Assembly: GCA_963773765.1 (NCBI GenBank)
Contig: CAVZCC010000001.1
Span: 496,001-560,000, forward strand
DNA length: 64,000 nt
DNA from: CAVZCC01 sp963773765
GTDB taxonomy: Bacteria > Actinomycetota > Acidimicrobiia > Acidimicrobiales > Microtrichaceae
Direction: 5' to 3'
The notes beneath the pieces are model-generated. The model was given only the letters and a program-made list of their open reading frames with translations, was not told the origin of the DNA and ran no database searches. Below, piece after piece: positions 34,654 to 43,399 of the stretch; the first letter of the stretch is position 1, and every line of letters begins with the position of its first letter. The translations under genes and the position numbers were made by a program.

Positions 34654-35745
34654 TTGGTCACGATCCAGGGGATCGGGCACCGCTTCGGCTCCGTCGAGGC
34701 GCTGCACGACCTCTCCTTCGAGGTCCCGGCCGGGCGGATCACCGTGCTGCTGGGCCCGAACGGAGCAGGCAAGACCACCGCCATCCGGGCCATCACCGGG
34801 GCCCTGGCCCCCATGTGGGGGACGGTGCGGACGTTCGGGCTGGACCCCGACGAGGACGGCCACCTGGTCCGCCCCCGCTGCGGGGTCGTCTCGGCCAAGC
34901 CGGCCCTCTACGACCGACTGTCCGGGCGTGACAACCTGGCCTACTCCGCCGCGCTCTACGGCGTGACCGGCGACGTCGACGCCCGCATCGGCGCCGCCGC
35001 GGAGCGCTTCGGCATCGCCGACGCCCTGGAGGCGCTCGTCGGGGGCTACTCGACGGGCATGAAGACCCGACTCGCCCTGGCCCGCTCCGTGCTGCACGAC
35101 CCGGAGCTGCTGCTGTTCGACGAGCCCACCTCGGGCCTCGACCCCGAGTCGTCCTACGCCGTGCTGGACCTGATCCGGGAGATGACCTCGCACGGCCACA
35201 CCGTGGTCATGTGCACGCACCTGCTGGCCGAGGCCGAGGGCCTGGCCGACCACGTGGTGGTGATGGAGGGCGGCACCGACCTGGTGGCCGGCTCGCCGCT
35301 GGAGCTGACCCGGCGCTTCTGGCCCCACCCGATCGTCACGCTGGACGCCGAGGACCCCCGCCTGCTGGACCGGGTGTCGAGCTTCCCGGGGGTGGCGGGC
35401 TACCGCCGGGACCCGTCCGGGGTCCGCATCGAGCTCGACGACCTCCGCCGCCTGCCCGACATGGTGGCGTCGCTCGTGGCCGACGGCGTCCGCCTGACCC
35501 GGGTGGAGCCCCACGAGCCGACGCTCGAGGACCTGTACTTCACCATCCGGCGCCAGGCCGGCGTCGCCGGCTCCGGCACCACCCGGAGGATGGACGACGG
35601 CGGCACCGAGATCGTCGCCGGGCGCCGCGACCGACCGGGCCAGCCACTGGCTCCCATCGCCACCGGCCACGGCGACCTGCCCCCGCTGGGGACCGGCCCG
35701 ACGGCAACCAGGACCGAACGCACCGACGAGGGAGTCGCCCCGTGA
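34654..35745 (+). CDS. ABC-2 type transporter ATPase
   Basis: The 363-residue ATPase shows Walker A GPNGAGKTT, a signature segment GYSTGMKTRLALARS, Walker B LLLFDEPTSGLD and His-switch VMCTHLL, plus a ~130-residue C-terminal extension. Only a TTG at 34654 is available as start in this frame. If one C in the run at 34560-34564 is spurious, translation could start at GTG 34554 and add a ~33-residue Ala/Pro/Thr leader. The stop overlaps the permease GTG. The DRI/CcmA-like exporter family is likely; the cargo is unknown. Confidence 0.9.
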   Translation: MVTIQGIGHRFGSVEALHDLSFEVPAGRITVLLGPNGAGKTTAIRAITGALAPMWGTVRTFGLDPDEDGHLVRPRCGVVSAKPALYDRLSGRDNLAYSAALYGVTGDVDARIGAAAERFGIADALEALVGGYSTGMKTRLALARSVLHDPELLLFDEPTSGLDPESSYAVLDLIREMTSHGHTVVMCTHLLAEAEGLADHVVVMEGGTDLVAGSPLELTRRFWPHPIVTLDAEDPRLLDRVSSFPGVAGYRRDPSGVRIELDDLRRLPDMVASLVADGVRLTRVEPHEPTLEDLYFTIRRQAGVAGSGTTRRMDDGGTEIVAGRRDRPGQPLAPIATGHGDLPPLGTGPTATRTERTDEGVAP

Positions 35746-36657
35746 CCGCCACCGCCGTCCCGACCGACGGGGGCACCGCCCGCCCCGGACGGTCCAAGCG
35801 GGCCGGGACCCACCGCACCCGGGCCGCCCGGCAGTTCGACCGCCACCGCATGTGGATCGTCACCCGGACGGACCTCCGGCAACTGGCGCAGTCCAAGGAC
35901 TACTGGATCCCGATGGTGGCCCTGGGGTCGCTGTTCTTCCTGGTGATCCCGACGATCCTGCTGTTCACCATCACGCGGATCGGTGACATCAACGTGGTCC
36001 AGCAGGCCAGCCAGGCACTGCAGATCCTCCCGCCGGCGGCACAGGAGAAGATCCAGGGGGCCACCCCACAGGGCCGCACCGCCTACGCCCTGGCGGTGTA
36101 CCTGTTCGCCCCGGTGGCCGTCGTGGTCCCGCTGACCATCTCCACCGCGGTCGGGGCCGCCACCCTGGTGGGTGAGCGGGAGCGTGGGCACCGGCGAGTT
36201 CCTGGCCCACTCCCCCGCCTCGGTCCGCGAGATCTACCTGGGCAAGCTGCTGGCCAGCTTCGTGCCCGGCTACCTCACCACGCTGGTCGGCTTCGGCAGC
36301 TACTCCCTGGTCGTCAACCTGGTGGTGGGTCCCGACGTCGGCGGCTGGTTCTTCCCGACCGAGGAGTGGTGGGTGATGATGCTCTGGATCATCCCGCCGT
36401 TCCTGCTGCTCACGCTGTCGTTGGTCCTGCGCCTCTCGGCCCGGGTCAAGTCGACCGCCGCGGCGCAGCAGGCGTCGGGGCTGATCACCCTGCCCCTGAT
36501 CGGGATCGCCTACAGCCAGTCCACCGGCACCCTGATGGGCAACGGGGCCACCGCAGGCTGGATCCTGGGCGGGGTGGCGTGGCTGGTGGCGGCGTTCAGC
36601 CTCCATCGGGGCGTGCGCTCGGTGACCCGGGCCCGCCTCCTCGGCGTCGCCCAGTAG
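35742..36657 (+). pseudogene. ABC-2 type permease, one frameshift (probably a sequence error)
   Basis: The membrane partner of the preceding ATPase. The first ~147 codons from GTG 35742 encode a basic leader, a first helix (MVALGSLFFLVIPTILLF) and a second helix region up to LVGERERG. The remaining ~160 residues (GEFLAHSPASVREIYLGKLL and four more helices) are in the +1 frame. A single inserted base near 36184-36188 (GAGCGTGGGCACC) explains the break; ERERGTGEFL is the expected join. The repaired length is about 304 residues. Confidence 0.85.
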
Positions 36658-36673
36658 CGCCCCGACCGTTCGC

Positions 36674-36708
36674 GGGTCCTGACGGCCCTCCGGGGTCGGT
36701 GAGGACCC
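36674..36708. terminator. convergent hairpin between permease and peroxiredoxin genes
   Basis: A 7-bp inverted repeat (GGGTCCT, 21-nt loop, AGGACCC) and a competing CCGACC/GGTCGG pair fill the 51-bp gap between convergent genes. There is little U-tract. Confidence 0.35.
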
Positions 36709-37206
36709 CTATTCGTCCGTCCGGGGAGGGGCGAGGGCGGCGACGGCACCGACCAGCTCCTCCACCGGCCGGTAGCCCAGGCCGGGCCCGACGTAGCGGT
36801 GGGAGTAGGCGATGATGCCTTCGGCGTCGACCACGAACGTGCAGCGCCGGTACAGGTCGAGCAGGCCCAGCACCCCGTAGTCCCGGGCCACCGCCTTGTC
36901 CTCGTCGGCCAGCATCGGGAATCCGAACCCGCCGTTGCGTTCGGCGAAGGCCAGGTGCGACTCGGGAGACTGGTGCGACAGGGCCAGCACCTGGGCGTCG
37001 AGGTCCTCGAAGGCGCCCATCCCCGCGGTGTACTCGGTCAGCTGGCGCATGCACACCGGCGAGCCGTCGCCGGGATAGAACAGCAGGACCACCGGCCGGC
37101 CCTTGAACTCGCCCAACGACCACTGCCGGAAGTCGCCGGTCCGTCCGTCCACGCCCGGGAGCTCGAAGTCCGGCGCAGTGGCACCGACGGGCAGCATGCT
37201 CGGCAC
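36709..37206 (-). CDS. peroxiredoxin (AhpC/TSA family, Bcp/AhpE-like)
   Basis: A 165-residue thiol peroxidase with the thioredoxin-like start GATAPDFELPGVDG, the peroxidatic Cys in PGDGSPVCMRQL, the conserved Arg later in LYRRCTFVVD and a second Cys there that could resolve the sulfenate. ATG at 37204-37206 was chosen; a second ATG three codons on is possible. It lies 6 bases after yebC on the same strand. The electron donor is unknown; mycoredoxin/mycothiol is plausible. Confidence 0.93.
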   Translation of the reverse strand: MPSMLPVGATAPDFELPGVDGRTGDFRQWSLGEFKGRPVVLLFYPGDGSPVCMRQLTEYTAGMGAFEDLDAQVLALSHQSPESHLAFAERNGGFGFPMLADEDKAVARDYGVLGLLDLYRRCTFVVDAEGIIAYSHRYVGPGLGYRPVEELVGAVAALAPPRTDE

Positions 37207-37212
37207 CGGGCG

Positions 37213-37963
37213 TCAGCCCTCGACGGCGGCGAGGACGTCGTCGGAGATGTCCATGTTGGCGTAGACGTCCTGGACGTCGTCGTGGTCGTCCAGCGCGTCG
37301 ATCAGCCGCAGCACCGCCTTGGCCGCGCTCGGCATCCTCCAGCGCGACGGTGGACGTGGGCAGCATGGTGAGGTCCGAGGACTCCACCGCGATGCCGGCC
37401 TCCTCGATGGCCTGGCGGACCGAGTTGGTGAGGGTGGCCTCGCACGTGACCTGCCAGAAGTCGCCTGCTGCCTCCACGTCGTCGGCCCCGGCGTCGAGCG
37501 CGGCCAGCATCAGGTCGTCCTCGTCCACCGACGACGGGACCAGGATCAGCCCCTTGCGCTGGAACTGCCACGCCACGGCGCCGGGCTCGGCCATGGAGCC
37601 GCCCATCTTGGAGAAGATGGTGCGGACCTCCGGGCCGGTCCGGTTGCGGTTGTCGGTCAGGACCTCCACGTAGACCGCCACGCCGTGCGGGGCGTAGCCC
37701 TCGTAGGTCATCTCCTCGTAGGTGACCCCCTCCAGTTCGCCGGTGCCCCGCTTGATGGCCCGCTCGATGGTGTCCAGCGGGACGGACGCGTCACGGGCCT
37801 TCTGGAACATGGTCCGCAGCGTGGGGTTCATGTCCGGGTCGCCGCCCCCGTTCTTGGCCGCGACCTCGACCTGGCGGATCAGCTTGGCGAACAACTTGCC
37901 GCGCTTGGCGTCCGCCGCGCCCTTCTTGTGCTTGATGGTCGCCCACTTGGAATGCCCGGACAT
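37213..37963 (-). pseudogene. yebC: YebC/PmpR family protein, one frameshift (probably a sequence error)
   Basis: A YebC-type protein, linked to transcription control or to relief of ribosome stalling. It begins MSGHSKWATIKHKKGAADAK and is intact through residue ~213 (DLTMLPTSTVALEDAE). The C-terminal end (AKAVLRLIDALDDHDDVQ, VYANMDISDD) is in the next frame. One extra base near 37327 (GAGCGCGGCC) explains it; the repaired length is 249 residues. ATG at 37961-37963 has a strong AGGAGCACC site. Confidence 0.92.
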
Positions 37964-37990
37964 GGTGCTCCTGTTCGCGGACCCTGCGGC

Positions 37991-38569
37991 TCAGCGCAGG
38001 AAGAGTTGGTGGAGGCGGGTGTCGCCCGCCAGCTCGGGATGGAAGATCGAGACCATGATCGCGCCGGAGCGGACCAGCGCGGGCCGCCCGTCGATGGTGG
38101 CCAGCACCTCCACGTCCGGGCCGACCCGGTCGATCACCGGTGCCCGGATGCACACGGCGTGGAACGGGGCGTCGCCCAGGCCGACCCGCCCCAGTTCGGC
38201 CACCTCCACGTCGGCCTCGAAGGAGTCCACCTGGCGGCCGAACCCGTTGCGGCGCACGCTCAGGTCGATCGCCCCCAGGCACCGCTGGTCGGCCCGGCCG
38301 TCGAGGATCTCCGAGGACAACAGGATGGCGCCGGCGCACGTGCCGAACACGGGCCGGCCCGAGGCGCAGAACTCCCGGAGCGGCTCCAGCAGACCGGAGC
38401 GCTCCGCCATCATGGACATGGTGGTCGACTCCCCACCGGGGACGACGAGACGGTCCACGTCGGCCAACTGGTCCGGGAGGCGGACCTCCGACGTGGTGGC
38501 GCCGAGGCCGGCCAGGACCTGCGTGTGCAGCCCGAACGCGCCCTGCAGGGCCAGCACGCCGACCTTCAT
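37991..38569 (-). CDS. pdxT: pyridoxal 5'-phosphate synthase glutaminase subunit PdxT
   Basis: Supplies ammonia from glutamine to PdxS for PLP synthesis. The 192-residue class I glutaminase has the oxyanion/substrate loop VPGGESTT, the nucleophile Cys in GTCAGAIL and the His-Glu pair in FHPEL. It follows pdxS by 31 bases. Confidence 0.97.
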   Translation of the reverse strand: MKVGVLALQGAFGLHTQVLAGLGATTSEVRLPDQLADVDRLVVPGGESTTMSMMAERSGLLEPLREFCASGRPVFGTCAGAILLSSEILDGRADQRCLGAIDLSVRRNGFGRQVDSFEADVEVAELGRVGLGDAPFHAVCIRAPVIDRVGPDVEVLATIDGRPALVRSGAIMVSIFHPELAGDTRLHQLFLR

Positions 38570-38600
38570 CGGCCGGCCGTCGCCCGGCCCGCCCGGGCCC

Positions 38601-39497
38601 TCACCAGCCGCGATCGGCGAGCTTGACGTCCAGCTCGTCCATGCCGATGCCGGTCATGGGGGCACCGAGGCCACGGCTGACCTTGGCCAGGATGTGGGCG
38701 TCGTTGAAGTGGGTGGTGGCCTCGACGATGGCCTTGGCCCGGGGGGCGGGGTCGTCGGACTTGAAGATGCCCGAGCCCACGAACACCGCCTGGGCCCCCA
38801 GCTGCATGGCCAGCGCGGCGTCGGCCGGGGTGGCGATGCCGCCGGCGCAGAACAGCGGCACCGGCAGGGAGCCGGCCTCGGCGACCTCCTGCACCAGGGG
38901 CAACGGGGCCTGCAGGTGCTTGGCCCACTCGAACAGCTCCGCCGAGTCGGCCTGGGTGAGCTTGCGGATGTCGCCGAGGATGGAACGGAGGTGGCGCACC
39001 GCCTCGACGATGTTGCCCGTGCCGGCCTCGCCCTTGGAACGGATCATGCAGGCGCCCTCGGAGATGCGCCGCAGCGCCTCGCCCAGGTTGGTCGCGCCGC
39101 ACACGAACGGCACGGTGAAGGCCCACTTGTCGATGTGGTGGGCCTCGTCGGCCGGGGTGAGGACCTCCGACTCGTCGATGTAGTCGACGCCGAGCGCCTC
39201 CAGGATCTGTGCCTCCACGAAGTGGCCGATCCGGACCTTCGCCATGACCGGGATGGTCACCGCCTCCTGGATGCCCTGGATCATGGCGGGGTCGCTCATG
39301 CGGGCCACGCCGCCGTCCACGCGGATGTCCGCCGGGACCCGCTCCAGGGCCATGACCGCGCAGGCCCCGGCGTCCTCGGCCACCCGAGCCTGCTCCGGCG
39401 TGACGACGTCCATGATGACGCCGCCCTTGAACATCTCGGCCAGGCCGCGCTTGACGAGCTGCGAGCCGGTCTCGTGGGACGGGGACGACTGGGTCAT
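38601..39497 (-). CDS. pdxS: pyridoxal 5'-phosphate synthase lyase subunit PdxS
   Basis: Makes PLP from ribose 5-phosphate, glyceraldehyde 3-phosphate and ammonia. The 298-residue barrel has KGGVIMDVV, the catalytic Lys in MAKVRIGH, the second Lys in MIRSKGEAGTGN and the phosphate loop FCAGGIATP. ATG at 39495-39497 has TAGACT 6 bases upstream, suggesting leaderless transcription of pdxS-pdxT. Confidence 0.98.
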   Translation of the reverse strand: MTQSSPSHETGSQLVKRGLAEMFKGGVIMDVVTPEQARVAEDAGACAVMALERVPADIRVDGGVARMSDPAMIQGIQEAVTIPVMAKVRIGHFVEAQILEALGVDYIDESEVLTPADEAHHIDKWAFTVPFVCGATNLGEALRRISEGACMIRSKGEAGTGNIVEAVRHLRSILGDIRKLTQADSAELFEWAKHLQAPLPLVQEVAEAGSLPVPLFCAGGIATPADAALAMQLGAQAVFVGSGIFKSDDPAPRAKAIVEATTHFNDAHILAKVSRGLGAPMTGIGMDELDVKLADRGW

Positions 39498-39503
39498 GGC
39501 CCC

Positions 39504-39509
39504 AGTCTA
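39504..39509 (-). promoter_or_regulatory. -10 element for leaderless pdxS
   Basis: TAGACT on the minus strand, 6 bases before the pdxS ATG, so transcription would begin at or next to the A of ATG. Confidence 0.45.
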
Positions 39510-39590
39510 CCGACGCTCCCCCACCGGACCGGAAGCGGGAAACCCACGAGATCCGTGACCGCTGCCACCCCGGGCGAGGGATCCCGCGAC

Positions 39591-40385
39591 TCAGAGCTCG
39601 TCGAGCACCGCGATGCGCAGGCTCAACGGCTGGAGCGCGGTGTCCGCCACCGCCTCGTCCACGCCGGCGCCGGACGCCACCACGGGAGCGACCCACAGGT
39701 GGGCGGTGGTGGGGTCGACCCCGGGCACGGCCGTGCCCACCTGGTCCATGCGCACCAGGGCGGCGGACAGTCCGGGCGGGTACCGGGTCATGTCGACCGC
39801 GGCCAGGTCGGACCGGACCGCCCGCTGGTCGCCCAGGCCGTCGGCCACCACCCGTCCGGCGGCACCGACCCGTCCCAGGAACGGCCCCAACAGGCCTGCG
39901 GTCACGGTGCCGTAGCGGGCCGAGCCGTCCTTGACCCGGCCCAACAGGTTGGCCGCGACGGCCTCCTGCTCCACCGGTCCGAGCGCCTCCAGCAGGCCGG
40001 TGGTCGCCACCAGCACCACACGGTCACGATCCGCCACCGCCAGGGCATTGGCCTCCGGCCGGTCCAGGATCCAGAGCTCCGGCTCCGCTCACGCCGCTGG
40101 TCACGCACAGACCGTCGACCACGTTCTCCCACCGGGGATCGCTGCCGGCGGTGGACCGTGCCGCGCCGCTGACCGGGCCAGCACCCGGTCCATCGCGCCC
40201 CGGGCCCGCCACTGCACCAGTGCGGCCCAGGCGCCGGCCACCACGAACAGGGCGAGCAGGCCGACCAGGGGTGCCACCAGGACGGCGACCACGACGGCCA
40301 CCACCATGGCGGGCATGACCCCGAACAGCACCAGGGCCCGGATCACGCGGTCCGCAGCCAGGTCGAACGGTGGACGGCTCTGCAT
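39591..40385 (-). pseudogene. M48-peptidase-like membrane protein lacking HExxH, two frameshifts
   Basis: The protein has two N-terminal membrane helices (VIRALVLFGVMPAMVVAVVV and VGLLALFVVAGAWAALVQW). A domain resembling M48/HtpX peptidases follows (WENVVDGLCVTSGV, ANALAVADRDRVVLVATTGL, EALGPVEQEAVAANLLGRVK). Where active M48 enzymes have HExxH, this one reads ANLLG, so the metal site is gone. Two compensating indels (a missing base near 40170-40177 and an extra base near 40087) break the frame; the repaired length is 264 residues. ATG at 40383-40385. The position between pimA and pdxS suggests a structural or regulatory role in the envelope; inference. Confidence 0.65.
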
Positions 40386-40456
40386 GGCGCCCACGGTACC
40401 GCCCCGGCCGGCGCCGGCCGGAACCGCCTCCGCCGGCGCGGGTCCGCGGCCGGCGG

Positions 40457-41563
40457 TCAGGACGATCGGCCCAGCATCCGCTCGTAGATCCCGACGTAGG
40501 CGTCGGTCAGCCGCTCCAGGTCGAAGGCCTGCGGCCCGGCGCCGGCCGGCGTCCCGCAGGCGGTCCGCCTCGGCACCGTCGGTCAGCACACGGGTGAGGG
40601 CGGTGGCCAGCGGCCCCGGCTCGCCCGGCGGGACCAGCACGGCCACCGGCTGGTCGGGGACGGAGCCGTCGGGCGCCGGCGCGCGCGGCCACCTTGGCAT
40701 AGCCGGGGATGTCGCTCGCGACGACCGGCGTGTCCGCGGCCATGGCCTCCAACAGGATGACCCCGAAGGACTCCCCACCCAGGGACGGGGCGCAGAACAC
40801 CGTGGCGGCACGGCAGCCGGCGGTCGCGCTCGTCGTCGTCGATCCGACCCAGCCACTCGATGCGGCCGTCGGTGTGGCGGGCCTGCAGCTCCTCGGTGGC
40901 CGGCCCGGTGCCCGCCACCCACACCCGGGCCTCCGCCGGCAGCGACGGGACGGCCTCCAGCAGGACCTCGAGCCCCTTGCGGGGCTCGTGGCGGCCGATG
41001 AACAACACGGTGGGGCCGTCGGTGGGCCACGGCTCCGCGGCTCGGAAGCGGTCCAGTTCGATGCCGTTGAACAGCACCTCGTACTCACCGCCGAGGTGCT
41101 GCTCGGCCAGGTCCCTGGCGTCGCCGGACACCGCCACCCGGACGTCCAGACGGGACGCCCCCCACTGCACCACGGGGGCCATGAGCTTGTAGAAGGGCTG
41201 GGATCCGGCGGCGTGGAAGGTGCCCACCAGCGGCGCCGGCTTCACCAGGAGCGCGGTGACGGTGGGCCCCGGAACCAGTGGCTCGTGGAGGTGGACCACG
41301 TCGAAACCCTCGTCCCAGAGGGCCCGGATCGTCCGGAGCTGGGCCGACGGGTCGGGGGCGATCGGGGCGACCGAACCGTTGCTGGCCATGGGGACGCTGT
41401 TGCCCAGGGGGGTGACGAAGAGCTCGGGGGGCGGGCCGTCGCACGGGGCCAGGACCCTGGTCTCCACGCCCCGTCTCCGGAGTGAGCGGGCCAGCGCCAG
41501 CACCTGGCCCTGGACGCCACCCGGGAGGCTGAGGCTGTAGGGGCAGACCAGGCCGATGCGCAC
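40457..41563 (-). pseudogene. pimA: phosphatidylinositol alpha-mannosyltransferase PimA, three frameshifts (probably sequence errors)
   Basis: A GT4 mannosyltransferase that adds the first mannose to phosphatidylinositol. From GTG 41561-41563 it reads IGLVCPYSLSLPGGVQGQ, HLHEPLVPG, GTFHAAGS, FNGIELDRF and IGRHEPRKGLEVLLEA. It then needs three one-base deletions (near 40815-40830, 40671-40690 and 40528-40532) to continue through CAPSLGGESFGVILLEAMAA, ASDIPGYAKVAARAGA and the ending AFDLERLTDAYVGIYERML. The repaired length is about 367 residues, normal for PimA. It is downstream of the PIM-type acyltransferase and pgsA. Confidence 0.88.
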
Positions 41564-41622
41564 GACGTCGGACTGTAGGCCGTGGGCCGGGGGTCGGTCC
41601 GCGGCAGCGGTCGGGGCGTCGT

Positions 41623-42522
41623 TCAGTCCGGCGGTGTGCGGCCCAGCGCCTGGTAGTCGCTGGGCCAGTTGGGCTGCAGCAGGTGCCACTGCTCCGGCGC
41701 CCGACGGATGAGCACCTCCAGGGCGTGGGCCAGGTCCTGGGTCACCCGGGCCACATCGGCGCGGAGCTTGCCCCGTCGTTCGGTGTCCAGCGCCGGCAGC
41801 ACCATGGCGTGGCAGTGGTCGTCCTCGAAGTACACCGCGGTGGGCAGCAGCGGCGATCCCGAGCGCAGCGCCATCAGCGCCGGTCCCCCGGGGAGGCGGG
41901 TGCGCTCCCCGAAGAACTCCACGTCGATGCCGGAACCGGAGATGTCCCGGTCGCACAGCAGGCACATGATCTCGCCCGCCGCGAGCGCTGCGGAGGTCTC
42001 GGTGCCCGCGGTCGGGCCCAACGGGATGATGTGCATCCCCAGGTCCCGACGGAAGTCCAGGAACCACTCGTAGAGCTCCGGCGGCTCCAGCTGCTCCACC
42101 ACAGCGGCCACCGCCTTGCCCCGGACGGTGACGAGCCAGCGGGCCGCCCACTCCCATCCGCCCAGGTGCGGCAGGGCCAGGATCGGCCCCACACCGCGGT
42201 CCAGGGCTGCGAACAACGGGTCCAGGTCGGCGTGGGAGAACCCTCGGTCCACCTCGTCGGGAGCGAGGGACGGCAGCCGCAGCGAGTCGAGCCAGTACCG
42301 GGCGTACGAGTCGAAGACGCGCTGCACGTCACGGCGCACGTCGGCATCGGGGTAGTCCGCGCCGTGGACCCGGCGGAGGTTGCGCTCGGCCATCAGCCGC
42401 TGCTCGGGGGAGAAGCGGGCCGCACCCAGGCTGAGGGCGCGCGTCACCCCCGAGGCGAGGGGGCGGGGGACGTGTCGGGCCAGGACGGACGCGGCCCGGA
42501 GGCCGGTGACCGAGAGCTCCAC
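41623..42522 (-). CDS. phosphatidylinositol mannoside acyltransferase-like (LpxL/HtrB family)
   Basis: The 299-residue membrane-associated acyltransferase has the HX4E motif in ALPHLGGWEWAARW, a conserved LLCDRDISGSGI / EFFGERTRLPGGPA region and a C-terminal QWHLLQPNWPSD. In mycobacteria the gene in this position, between pgsA and pimA, acylates PIMs (PatA). GTG at 42520-42522 begins 10 bases after pgsA. The substrate is inferred from context. Confidence 0.9.
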   Translation of the reverse strand: MELSVTGLRAASVLARHVPRPLASGVTRALSLGAARFSPEQRLMAERNLRRVHGADYPDADVRRDVQRVFDSYARYWLDSLRLPSLAPDEVDRGFSHADLDPLFAALDRGVGPILALPHLGGWEWAARWLVTVRGKAVAAVVEQLEPPELYEWFLDFRRDLGMHIIPLGPTAGTETSAALAAGEIMCLLCDRDISGSGIDVEFFGERTRLPGGPALMALRSGSPLLPTAVYFEDDHCHAMVLPALDTERRGKLRADVARVTQDLAHALEVLIRRAPEQWHLLQPNWPSDYQALGRTPPD

Positions 42523-42532
42523 CGGCGCCGGG

Positions 42533-43243
42533 TCAGGTCCGGGGTCGGCGGACGGTGCGCTGGCGGGTGCCGGCCTCTGTCCGCGGTGCGGAACGGAGCG
42601 ACGCGGCTCGGGGCGTGCGCCGGGAGCGACGACGGCGACGGTCCGACAGCGCCGGGGTCTGGTCGGTGGCCTGGCGCCAGACCTTGACGAACCGCTGGCC
42701 GGCGGTGATCAGGTTGAGCACCACGATCAGGGCCAGCACCGGGATCAGCAGGCTGCTGAAGAGCAGGCCCAGGGCCAGGAGGATGAAGCGCTCCGCCCGC
42801 TCGACCAGGCCGCCCGTGGCGTCGAAGCCCAGCGCGTCGGCCTTGGCCCGGATGTAGGACACCAGCGAGGCGGTCACGTAGGCCGCCACGGGGAGGAGCA
42901 CCACCCAGGTGGGCTCCCCACTGGCCGACAGGTACCAGGTGACGCCGCCGAACAGGAGCCCGTCGGTGAGCCGGTCCGACACGGAGTCGAAGAACGCACC
43001 CCGGAGCGAGGCGGTCCCCCACGCCTTGGCCACGGCCCCGTCGATCAGGTCGGGGATGCCGGTGAGCACCAGCAGGAGCAACCCCAGGCTGAGGGCACCG
43101 GCACCGATGGCGACCGCCGCGCCGACGGCCATGACCACGCCGGCGGCGGTGATCATGTCCGCCGTGATGCCCATCTTCTTGATGCTGTTGCCCACGGGCT
43201 TGAGCCCGGCCTCGATCTGGCTGCGGAAGTTGCCGTCGAACAT
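42533..43243 (-). CDS. pgsA: CDP-alcohol phosphatidyltransferase, probable phosphatidylinositol phosphate synthase
   Basis: A 236-residue membrane enzyme that joins CDP-diacylglycerol to an alcohol, probably inositol phosphate given the PIM genes next to it. The signature DLIDGAVAK, then GAFFDSVSD, fits the DX2DGX2ARX8GX3DX3D pattern except that the Arg is Lys. About six hydrophobic segments and a basic Arg-rich tail are visible. ATG at 43241-43243 follows AACGAGGCCAG; the sequence before it is non-coding. Confidence 0.92.
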   Translation of the reverse strand: MFDGNFRSQIEAGLKPVGNSIKKMGITADMITAAGVVMAVGAAVAIGAGALSLGLLLLVLTGIPDLIDGAVAKAWGTASLRGAFFDSVSDRLTDGLLFGGVTWYLSASGEPTWVVLLPVAAYVTASLVSYIRAKADALGFDATGGLVERAERFILLALGLLFSSLLIPVLALIVVLNLITAGQRFVKVWRQATDQTPALSDRRRRRSRRTPRAASLRSAPRTEAGTRQRTVRRPRT

Positions 43244-43297
43244 CTGGCCTCGTTCTCGCACCGGCCATGACCCGGAACAGCTGCTGTCCGGGAGCGG

Positions 43298-43346
43298 GTG
43301 CTAACTAGAGTTAGCACACCGTACCGTGACACCGGCGAAAAGTGAA
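43298..43346 (-). promoter_or_regulatory. promoter and operator-like palindrome for the pgsA-pimA operon
   Basis: On the minus strand TTCACT (43346-43341), a 17-base spacer and TACGGT (43323-43318) form a plausible promoter. It is immediately followed by a 20-bp near-perfect palindrome (GTGCTAACT, 2 bases, AGTTAGCAC; 43298-43317) covering the expected transcription start. This placement suits a repressor site. A further imperfect hairpin lies at 43271-43292 in the leader. Confidence 0.5.
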
Positions 43347-43399
43347 GCACCTCGCCCCGTGCACGGCCGTGGGCTCCTCAGGCAGGCCGCCGGGCCCGG

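Noticed and set aside
43298..43317. CIRCE element (HrcA site) for the GTGCTAA/TTAGCAC palindrome
   Set aside because: CIRCE is TTAGCACTC-N9-GAGTGCTAA. Here the half-sites are in the opposite order with a 2-base centre, and no chaperone gene follows.
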